Notes under the pieces: generated by a model
The model's database searches: none
What the model was told of the DNA's origin: nothing
What the model saw: the letters and a program-made list of their open reading frames with translations, nothing else
Shown here: one piece after another, positions 45,693-52,705 of the stretch
Numbering within the stretch: position 1 is the first letter of the stretch
Layout: every line of letters starts with the position of its first letter
Assembly (NCBI GenBank): GCA_029688905.1
Contig: JARULB010000003.1
Coordinates: forward strand, 372,001 to 436,000
Length of the DNA stretch: 64,000 bases
Source of the DNA: Balneolales bacterium ANBcel1
GTDB lineage: Bacteria; Bacteroidota; Rhodothermia; Balneolales; Natronogracilivirgulaceae
Direction of reading: 5' to 3'
Made by a program: the position numbers and the translations under genes

Positions 45693-45815
45693 ATGATTAA
45701 AACCGGTCATGTCATTCTATCTGACATTAGAATCGAAGATCACGAAGTGCCCAGTGTAACGCGTAAGCGAATCGAAGATCACGAAGTGAAATCAAAAGTT
45801 TTAAACAGATGAAAT
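45693..45815 (+). repeat. Short repeat family, copy 2 (before argG)
   Basis: A 123-base unit about 93% identical (8 differences by eye) to 52584-52706 upstream of argH, in the same orientation. It contains ATGATTAAAACCGGTCAT, CTATCTGACATTA, then two exact copies of GAATCGAAGATCACGAAGTG 39 bases apart (45730-45749 and 45769-45788), and ends TTTTAAACAGATGAAAT. The left part with ATGACCGGGC, present in copies 1 and 3, is missing here. It lies between the attenuator and argG, so it is in the argG mRNA leader. Confidence 0.85.
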
Positions 45816-45877
45816 GGTGGGAAGAAATGAACGAAGCCAGATTGCCCGTATTCATTAAATGGTATAATTATGAATGA
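45809..45877 (+). CDS. 22-codon ORF overlapping the argG start
   Basis: ATG at 45809 is supplied by the end of the short repeat (AAACAGATGAAA). The ORF reads MKWWEEMNEARLPVFIKWYN then Y-E and stops at TGA 45875-45877, six bases into argG. Such an overlap would allow terminating ribosomes to restart at argG, which has no clear ribosome binding site of its own. Three Trp and one Arg codon; it does not look like an amino acid sensor. It may be chance. Confidence 0.35.
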   Translation: MKWWEEMNEARLPVFIKWYNYE

Positions 45878-47063
45878 TCCGATAGTATTGGCCTATAGTG
45901 GGGGACTTGATACCAGCTTTTGCATCCCGTACCTGAAAGAAGAATATAATAGCGATGTGCATGCCGTGATCGTGGATTGCGTGGGCCTGACCAGGGCGGA
46001 AAAGGAAGCGATCCGGGATCGCGCCTTGTCCCTTGGTGCCGCTGAATTTGCCAGTATTGACGGCTTCCCGCCGTTATATGACCACATCCTCTCATACCTG
46101 ATCAAGGGGAATGTGCTGCGCGACCGGACCTACCCGCTTTGTGTGGGATCGGAGCGCTATATCCAGGCCGAGATGATTCTGGAATATGCGAGGCAGCAGG
46201 GAACCAACCGGATTGCTCACGGCTCCACCGGGGCCGGGAATGACCAGGTGCGCTTCGACGGGGCCCTGCGAACCGGCATGCCTGATGTCGAGATAATCAC
46301 GCCTATTCGCGACAAGGAGCTGACGCGTGAACAAACGACCGCTTACCTGGCAGAGCGTGGGTTCGAAGTTCCCACGAAAACTACCAGCTATTCAATCAAT
46401 GATGGTATCTGGGGAACCAGTGTGGGCGGAACCGAGACCACCAGCAGCGACCAGGCGCTTCCATTTGAAGCTTTTCCGCATCTCAAGCCGCCTCATGAAC
46501 TGGAGGATGAACCCGAGGAGCTGAATATCGATTTTGCGCATGGCCTGCCGGTTGCGGTCAACGGACACCAAATGGACGCATCCGCACTGCTGGAGGCACT
46601 GCGTGAATTTGGGCGCTATCACGGCATTGGCATGGGGATGCATCTCGGGGATACGATTCTGGGAATCAAGGGCAGAATCGGTTTTGAAGCACCCGTAGCC
46701 AGGATCCTTTACCTGGCACACCATGAGCTGGAGAAACTGACGCTAAGCCAGGATCAGCGGCAAATCAAGGACAACCTGGCAGACCAGTATGGTGCCATGC
46801 TGCATGAAGCTCGTTTTTATGATCCGGTGATGCGTGATATCGAAGCTTTTTTCAACTCAACACAGGCGCGTGTAACCGGAGAGGTGACGCTTTATGCCTG
46901 CCGGGGCTCATTGTTCCCGCTAAAGGTATCATCCTCTTACAGCATCATGAATAATTCCGTTGCGCGGTATGGCGAAGAAGCCGGGGGCTGGAGCGGAACC
47001 GAAGCCCGGGCTTATTCCAAAATGTACAGTATCAGAACACAAATCTATAACAGGTCACGGTAA
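45870..47063 (+). CDS. argG: Argininosuccinate synthase
   Basis: Joins citrulline and aspartate with ATP. VLAYSGGLDTSFCIPYLK at the start is the ATP-pyrophosphatase loop; SERYIQAEMILEYARQQG, HGSTGAGNDQVRFD and TTSYSINDGIWGTSVGG follow. 397 residues, normal. First gene of the arg operon, about 240 bp after the attenuator terminator. The next gene begins 42 bp downstream. Confidence 0.97.
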   Translation: MNDPIVLAYSGGLDTSFCIPYLKEEYNSDVHAVIVDCVGLTRAEKEAIRDRALSLGAAEFASIDGFPPLYDHILSYLIKGNVLRDRTYPLCVGSERYIQAEMILEYARQQGTNRIAHGSTGAGNDQVRFDGALRTGMPDVEIITPIRDKELTREQTTAYLAERGFEVPTKTTSYSINDGIWGTSVGGTETTSSDQALPFEAFPHLKPPHELEDEPEELNIDFAHGLPVAVNGHQMDASALLEALREFGRYHGIGMGMHLGDTILGIKGRIGFEAPVARILYLAHHELEKLTLSQDQRQIKDNLADQYGAMLHEARFYDPVMRDIEAFFNSTQARVTGEVTLYACRGSLFPLKVSSSYSIMNNSVARYGEEAGGWSGTEARAYSKMYSIRTQIYNRSR

Positions 47064-47105
47064 TTGCTGGCGGTTAATCAGAAACAAAGACAGGTGTAAA
47101 CAAAT

Positions 47106-48185
47106 ATGGAACTGAAAGAAATCAATGCCGATATCATCGCATCCAGTTCGGCTTCGGTTAAATTGGGTCATCGGGTGAATATCGCCCCGAATATTGTCGC
47201 TGAAGAGGGGTATCTGGTAGCAGTGAGGACGCTGGATGTCAAGGATAAATACAATACGATCGAGACCAGCGAGGGGGTCATTATTCCGTATGGCAAGGAT
47301 CAGATTGTGGTTGGTGCCCTCGGTGAGCGGCAGGCGCTGCGCGGTTACAGCGGAATCATCCCGAGGTCGGTCAAGAAAGGAGATATTCTGCATATTTTGA
47401 ATATGGGCGGAATAATCGGAAGCTGCCAGTCACCGCACCCGGATCATGGTCCGGCCATGCGGGTGGAGGTGCTGGGCGCCGTCATGATTCCCGACGATGA
47501 GGATGGAGGCGACCTGCAGAAGCATGCCTGTATCCAGGATTATGCCATCGACTGGGAATATAATCTCACCGAAAGCGCACCGCTTATTGCCGTGACCGGT
47601 ACCTGTATGCATGTGGGGAAAACGATGGCCGCAACCATGATTGTCCGCCAGCTTTCCGCCAGGGGGTACAAGGTGGCGGCGGCGAAACTTACCGGGGCCT
47701 CCCTGATGCGGGATACAAGGGAAATGAAGGAAAACGGAGCGATTGCTTCGGCTCACTTTGGTATGGCCGGCCTGGTTTCGACTACCGGCAAGAACATCCT
47801 TCCCATGGCCAAGGGCCTGATCAAGCACCTGAACAGCGTTAACCCCGATGTGATTGTACTGGAGTTCGGCGATGGTATCATCGGCGCGTATGGTGTGGAC
47901 AGCCTTTTGATGGACAAGGAGATCATGCAGTTCACCCGCACGCATGTGGTGGCCGCACAGGACTTCATGGGATGCTGGTCGGCCGATCATTTCTTCAGAA
48001 AACGTTATACCAGTTCTATATCGATCATTACGGGCCCGGTTACCGACAATTTGGTCGGGATTCAGTTTATCCAGAACACCCTTGGAATCCGGGCGGTAAA
48101 TGCCGTGGCGGATCCCAAAAAACTGGCCGATATGGTAGTTGAAATTACCTTTGCCGCGCCAACAAAAAAGGAGCCGTTTTTATGA
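47106..48185 (+). CDS. DUF1611-family protein in the arg operon, candidate N-acylglutamate synthase
   Basis: 359 residues. The N-terminal 130 residues are beta-rich; the C-terminal domain has a P-loop-like GTCMHVGKT at about 164-172, then KVAAAKLTGASLMRD and VIVLEFGDGIIG. This pattern fits DUF1611. As I recall, a DUF1611 member (DgcN) is a D-glutamate N-acetyltransferase. It sits between argG and argC, overlaps argC by four bases (ATGA), and the operon lacks argA and argJ. A glutamate N-acyltransferase feeding ArgB is therefore a reasonable hypothesis, not shown by the sequence. No GNAT acetyltransferase is in the operon. Confidence 0.7.
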   Translation: MELKEINADIIASSSASVKLGHRVNIAPNIVAEEGYLVAVRTLDVKDKYNTIETSEGVIIPYGKDQIVVGALGERQALRGYSGIIPRSVKKGDILHILNMGGIIGSCQSPHPDHGPAMRVEVLGAVMIPDDEDGGDLQKHACIQDYAIDWEYNLTESAPLIAVTGTCMHVGKTMAATMIVRQLSARGYKVAAAKLTGASLMRDTREMKENGAIASAHFGMAGLVSTTGKNILPMAKGLIKHLNSVNPDVIVLEFGDGIIGAYGVDSLLMDKEIMQFTRTHVVAAQDFMGCWSADHFFRKRYTSSISIITGPVTDNLVGIQFIQNTLGIRAVNAVADPKKLADMVVEITFAAPTKKEPFL

Positions 48186-49216
48186 GTACCGTCTATAATG
48201 TGTCGATTGCAGGTGCCAGCGGATATACCGGTATGGAAACTGTTCGAATCCTGCACGGCCACCCCAATGTGGAGATCGGCAGACTCTACGGAGCCAGTTC
48301 GGCAGGGTCGCAGTTTCATGAGCAATACAAGGCGATGCAGTCGCTGGTTGAGTTGCCCATATCGGATTTTGAGGAGCTTGCAACCGATAACTCCGACGCC
48401 ATATTTCTGGGTCTGCCCCACGGCAAATCTGCAGAAGTAGCAAAAGTCCTTTTGGACGCGGGCTACAAGGGGCGCATTATTGACATGAGCTCCGACTTCC
48501 GGCTTAAGAACCCCGCAGATTACGAAACCTGGTATGGATGGACCCACCCCCACCCCGAGCTGATCGACAAGTTTGTATATGGCCTAACGGAGTGGTTTCG
48601 CAACGACATTCGCCTCGCTTCCCATGTTGCGAACCCCGGCTGTTTTGCCAGCGCCATCCAGATGGGGCTGCTGCCCTTTGCCGGCCGCGGTCTTGTTTCC
48701 GAATGTGAGGCGATGGGGATCACCGGCTCGTCCGGATCAGGCGCTACCCCCTCTGCCGGAACCCATTTTTCAAGCCGGTTCGGTAATGTCAGGGCCTATA
48801 AAGTGTATCGGCATCAGCACATGGGCGAAGTAAACCAGAGCCTGTCCCGGCAGATTCCCGATACTGCTTTGCAGCCTAAAGTTCGGTTTATCCCGGTTTC
48901 GGGTCCTTTTGTACGGGGGATATGGATGACGCTGTCCCTGACTCTGAACCAGGATGTTCCTGCAGAGCATGTGCTTGAGGAAGAGTATTACAACGCTCCG
49001 ATGGTCCGGTTGCGGCAGGGTATGCCGGAATTGAAAGAGGTTGCCGGAAGTGCCTTTACCGATATCGGATTTGTTCAGGACGGCCGCAAGGTGGTTGTAG
49101 GTGTGGCCATCGACAACCTGCTGAAGGGAGCCGCATCACAGGCCGTTCAAAACTTCAACCTGATGTTGGAACTGCCCGAGGAGACCGGCCTGATGTTTCC
49201 TCCCGCAATTGTTTGA
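48182..49216 (+). CDS. argC: N-acetyl-gamma-glutamyl-phosphate reductase
   Basis: NADPH-dependent reductase of the third step of arginine synthesis. GASGYTGMETVRIL is the dinucleotide-binding start, HVANPGCFA holds the catalytic Cys (about residue 154), and HQHMGEVNQ gives the catalytic His region. 344 residues. The ATGA overlap with the preceding gene indicates translational coupling. After it, 116 bp contain a perfect 7-bp hairpin (49264-49283) before argF'. Confidence 0.96.
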   Translation: MSTVYNVSIAGASGYTGMETVRILHGHPNVEIGRLYGASSAGSQFHEQYKAMQSLVELPISDFEELATDNSDAIFLGLPHGKSAEVAKVLLDAGYKGRIIDMSSDFRLKNPADYETWYGWTHPHPELIDKFVYGLTEWFRNDIRLASHVANPGCFASAIQMGLLPFAGRGLVSECEAMGITGSSGSGATPSAGTHFSSRFGNVRAYKVYRHQHMGEVNQSLSRQIPDTALQPKVRFIPVSGPFVRGIWMTLSLTLNQDVPAEHVLEEEYYNAPMVRLRQGMPELKEVAGSAFTDIGFVQDGRKVVVGVAIDNLLKGAASQAVQNFNLMLELPEETGLMFPPAIV

Positions 49217-49263
49217 TTTCGAGCAGGCATCACTTCAAGTGCCCGTGTGACATAATATAAGAG

Positions 49264-49283
49264 GGTTACGGTGTGGCGTAACC
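49264..49283 (+). other. Intercistronic hairpin between argC and argF'
   Basis: GGTTACG and CGTAACC form a perfect 7-bp stem with a 6-base loop. No T-run follows, so it is not an intrinsic terminator; it could stabilise or process the arg mRNA. Confidence 0.4.
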
Positions 49284-49332
49284 TGCACCCGATCAATAAC
49301 TTTGAAAATAAAAGTACTAAAGCGACAAACCA

Positions 49333-50364
49333 ATGAGCAGTCGACTAGATTCAGCAAGCCACTTCCTTCACCTTTCGGACTGGAACGATGCCGGGTTGCG
49401 GGAGGTGCTTGACAAAGCTAAGCAGCTTAAGGAGCAGGATTACCGCGAACCGGTCGCCCGGGGCAAGGTGCTCGGTTTGATTTTCTTCAATCCGTCGCTG
49501 CGGACCCGCATCTCGTTTGAAACGGCGGCCGTGCATCTCGGGGCCGGCTCTTCCATCATCCAGCCGGGCCAGGGTACCTGGACCTTCGAAACCCGCACTG
49601 GCGCCGTCATGGACGGTGACCGTACCGAGCATCTGAAGGAGGCCGTTCAGGTAATTTCCCGCTATGCCGATGTCATCGGGGTTCGGGCTTTTGCCGGAAT
49701 GCAGGATCCCGACGCCGATTTCGAGGACCGCTTTATCCGGGATATCGCTGAATATGCTACGGTGCCCGTAATCAATATGGAAAGCGCGCGTGAGCATCCG
49801 TGTCAGGCGCTGGCTGACGGGCTGACCATCATGGAGCGGTTCGGAAACCGGCCCGAAGGAAAAAAGTTTGTTCTGAGCTGGGCACCCCATCCCAAAGCGC
49901 TTCCGATGGCAGTACCCAACAGCGCGCTGGAAATAGCCGCAAGGCTGGGAATGGAGGTTACCCTCGCCTGCCCGCCCGGCATGGAGCCGGATCAACGGAT
50001 CCTGGACGGCATTTCGGGGCATGCTGAAAGAAACGGATCGTCGCTGGATGTCAGTCACGACCAGCAGGAGGCGTTTCAGCAGGCCGATATCATCTATGGA
50101 AAATCGTGGGCCGGGCCGCTCGTTTACCGGGACACCGAAGCCGAGCATGCCCAGCGTACCGAAACCTACGCCGACTGGACCATCAACGAGGAGAAGATGG
50201 CACTGACCAGCGACGCCGGCTTCATGCACTGCCTGCCGGTCCGGCGAAATGTCGTCGTTACCGACGGAGTGCTGGACGGACCCGGAGCAATTCACATAGG
50301 TCAGGCCGAAAATCGGCTGCACGCGCAAAAGGCGGTGCTGTTGAAACTCTGGGGCTTGTTATGA
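49333..50364 (+). CDS. argF': N-acylornithine transcarbamylase (ArgF')
   Basis: 343 residues. SLRTR (55-59) binds carbamoyl phosphate; GTWTFETRTGAVMDGD, EHPCQALADG, APHPKALPMAVPNSALE and HCLPVRRN match the acetylornithine/succinylornithine branch, not ordinary ornithine transcarbamylase. At the position said to set specificity, in MDGD-x-?-EH, acetylornithine enzymes have Glu and the Bacteroides succinylornithine enzyme has Pro (from memory); this protein has Thr98. Its acyl substrate is therefore open. ArgE downstream would remove the acyl group from N-acylcitrulline. Confidence 0.9.
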   Translation: MSSRLDSASHFLHLSDWNDAGLREVLDKAKQLKEQDYREPVARGKVLGLIFFNPSLRTRISFETAAVHLGAGSSIIQPGQGTWTFETRTGAVMDGDRTEHLKEAVQVISRYADVIGVRAFAGMQDPDADFEDRFIRDIAEYATVPVINMESAREHPCQALADGLTIMERFGNRPEGKKFVLSWAPHPKALPMAVPNSALEIAARLGMEVTLACPPGMEPDQRILDGISGHAERNGSSLDVSHDQQEAFQQADIIYGKSWAGPLVYRDTEAEHAQRTETYADWTINEEKMALTSDAGFMHCLPVRRNVVVTDGVLDGPGAIHIGQAENRLHAQKAVLLKLWGLL

Positions 50365-50401
50365 CAGAGCCGGCAACAATAACACGGCTTGAAATCACCC
50401 A

Positions 50402-51343
50402 ATGAAAGAGAAACAGGCGGATACCATCATAATTAAGCTGAGCGGCAATGTGATCGCGGATTCCAGCGCGCTCGGAAAACTCGCTGAATACATCATCCGT
50501 GAGAGAAATGCGGGCAAACGGATTGTGCTGACCCACGGCGGCGGCAAGCAGATCACCGGGTTGAGCAAACGGCTGAAGATACCCGTACAGCAAGTGGCCG
50601 GACGGCGCATCACCAATGACGACACCCGGGAGGTTCTGCTCTATACCGTCGGAGGCAAAGCCAATCGCGAACTGGTTGCTTTCCTCAGGAAGCAAGGCCT
50701 GTCGGCCGTTGGTATTTCCGGCGTGGATGGAGGCCTGACCACCTCGCACCGCAGGCCCCCGTTTGATATCGACGGAGAGCCCGTTGACTTCGGCCTGGTC
50801 GGTGAAATTGATGCCGTTGACACCACTCTGCCCAAAGCCCTGCTGGATTCCGGGTTCATCCCTGTCATCGGATGCCTGACATGGTCACGTGACGAGGGGG
50901 TGCTCAATGTAAATGCCGATACTTTCGCCATCCGAATCTCCCTGGCGATGCAGGGGGATGAACTGATTATGCTGATGGATCCGCCGGCAGTGCTGGATGC
51001 CGCTCAAAAGCCGATCGCAACGATGCGACGGACCGACTGGCAGCTCGGCCTCAGGGAGGGCTGGGTCAGGGACGGGATGAAGCCGAAACTGTTGACCGCG
51101 TTTGAAGCATTGGAAAAAGGGATTCCGTTGGTGAGAATGACCAATGCGGATACCCTTGCAGCCGGTGGCGGCACACGCCTGGTCGCAGACGACCGGGAGC
51201 CCGGCCCCTCCGGCACTCACCCGGATCACGGCCCCGGTTTCGGTCCGGACGACGGTTCCGATCCGGGCGACGGTTCCGGTCCCGATTCCGATAACCCGGA
51301 GGTGCCGCCCCCTTCCCGCCCCTCCGATGAGGGAATAAACTGA
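50402..51343 (+). CDS. argB: Acetylglutamate kinase with a long disordered tail
   Basis: Phosphorylates N-acetylglutamate (or another N-acylglutamate). KLSGNVI near the start, THGGGKQI, and NVNADTFAIRISLAM are the amino-acid-kinase fold signatures. The core ends at GGGTRLVA, about residue 262, the normal end. Residues 263-313 are an added Gly/Pro/Asp/Ser-rich tail that looks unstructured. No N-terminal helix typical of arginine-inhibited forms is visible. It is 37 bp after argF'. Confidence 0.93.
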   Translation: MKEKQADTIIIKLSGNVIADSSALGKLAEYIIRERNAGKRIVLTHGGGKQITGLSKRLKIPVQQVAGRRITNDDTREVLLYTVGGKANRELVAFLRKQGLSAVGISGVDGGLTTSHRRPPFDIDGEPVDFGLVGEIDAVDTTLPKALLDSGFIPVIGCLTWSRDEGVLNVNADTFAIRISLAMQGDELIMLMDPPAVLDAAQKPIATMRRTDWQLGLREGWVRDGMKPKLLTAFEALEKGIPLVRMTNADTLAAGGGTRLVADDREPGPSGTHPDHGPGFGPDDGSDPGDGSGPDSDNPEVPPPSRPSDEGIN

Positions 51344-51352
51344 TTTCTTGTC

Positions 51353-52480
51353 ATGGATTTTCTGAAAGACATATCGGCGGTCGCGCTTCTGAAAGAGCTG
51401 ATTCGCTTTCCAAGCGTCAGCACGAAGGAGAAGGAGCTGGTGGATTGGCTTGAGTCGCAGGTGGCCGCAACCGGACTTCTGGAGGTGGAAAGGCACAAGG
51501 ATAATCTGATATTTCATTTGGGCTCGGGAAGACCCTGGATGCTGATGAATTCTCACTCGGATGTGGTTCCTCCATCTGCCCGTCATGCGGGCGACCCTTT
51601 TGAACCCGTGGAAAGAGAGGGGCGGATCTATGGGCGGGGCAGCACCGATGCCAAGGCGTCGGTCAGCAGCATGCTGGTCGCGCTGCTCGAAATGGCCCGC
51701 ACGGGATACCGGCCACAAGGTCGGGTGAGCCTGGCCGTGACGGTTTGCGAGGAGAGCGCCGGTTACAACAACGGCATGGCGTATTTGAGGGAAATCATTG
51801 AGCCCCCGGATGCCGCCTTGATCGGTGAACCGACAATGCTCCACCCGTGTGCCGCGCAAAAGGGCCTGCTGGTGCTGAAGCTGGAGACCGAAGGCGAAGC
51901 GGGACACGCGGCCCGTGTTACCGGTCCCAACGCAATTTACGAAATGGCTTCCCGGCTGGAGCTGCTCAAAGCCGTCGACTTCCCCGATGAAAATCCATTC
52001 CTGGGAAAAACCCGGATTACACCGACGACGATCGAAGGAGGAACGACACGCAACGCGTATCCGGACTCCTGCAGGGTGTATCTGGATATCCGCACCATTC
52101 CCGAGGTGCCGAACGAGGTCATCATTGAACGGCTGCGGAAAGTGCTTCAGATCCCCGTGGAGATTCACAGCGACCGTTTCGTCTCCACCAGCACCGATCC
52201 GTCGCATCCGGTGGCCCTGGCTGCGGAAGAAGTAACGGGCAATCCGCTGTTTGGCTCGCCGACCAGCTCCGACTGGGTATTCCTGTCGGATGTGCCGGCA
52301 ATTAAAATCGGACCGGGCAACAGCAGCGACTCTCATACGGCCAACGAATCCATTGCCGTTGAACAGGTTGAAAAAGCCGTGCCGGTCTATCAGAAAATCA
52401 TCAAACGCTTTTTTGAACGAATTCACAACCATGAAGATGGAGACGGACAAAGCCGCAGTGCGGCCACCGGATCACCGTAA
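51353..52480 (+). CDS. argE: M20-family deacylase ArgE (N-acylornithine/N-acylcitrulline deacetylase)
   Basis: 375 residues of the ArgE/DapE peptidase family. MNSHSDVVPPS and GRGSTDAKASVSSML give the first metal ligands, VCEESAGYNNG the catalytic Glu, and SDSHTANESI the last His. In organisms with N-acetylornithine transcarbamylase this enzyme acts on N-acetylcitrulline. It begins 9 bp after argB. A 219-bp gap with a repeat follows before argH. Confidence 0.9.
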   Translation: MDFLKDISAVALLKELIRFPSVSTKEKELVDWLESQVAATGLLEVERHKDNLIFHLGSGRPWMLMNSHSDVVPPSARHAGDPFEPVEREGRIYGRGSTDAKASVSSMLVALLEMARTGYRPQGRVSLAVTVCEESAGYNNGMAYLREIIEPPDAALIGEPTMLHPCAAQKGLLVLKLETEGEAGHAARVTGPNAIYEMASRLELLKAVDFPDENPFLGKTRITPTTIEGGTTRNAYPDSCRVYLDIRTIPEVPNEVIIERLRKVLQIPVEIHSDRFVSTSTDPSHPVALAAEEVTGNPLFGSPTSSDWVFLSDVPAIKIGPGNSSDSHTANESIAVEQVEKAVPVYQKIIKRFFERIHNHEDGDGQSRSAATGSP

Positions 52481-52542
52481 ACTAACCGGCATCCAATACC
52501 ATCCAACATCACCGTAACCCTCATCCCGGATAACCGTCCCGT

Positions 52543-52705
52543 GAAATGATCATGACCGGGCGGGTATCAGGACACATAGACGCATGATTAAAACCGGTCA
52601 TATCATACTATCTGACATTAGAATCGAAGATCACGAGGTGCCCAGAGTAACGCGAAAGCGAATCGAAGATCACGAGGTGAAATCAAAATTTTTAAACAGA
52701 TGAAA
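52543..52705 (+). repeat. Short repeat family, copy 3 (before argH)
   Basis: Begins with GAAATGATCATGACCGGGC as in copy 1, contains ATGATTAAAACCGGTCAT and CTATCTGACATTA, then GAATCGAAGATCACGAGGTG at 52621-52640 and 52660-52679 (39-base spacing as in copy 2), and ends TTTAAACAGATGAAA. The ATG of that end is the argH start codon (52700). Same orientation as copy 2, 6.9 kb apart. Confidence 0.85.

Noticed and set aside
50885-52450. Open frame of 521 codons on the minus strand across argB and argE
   Set aside because: It is antisense to two clear arginine genes, His/Arg/Gln-rich and without motifs. Long antisense frames are expected in GC-rich coding DNA.
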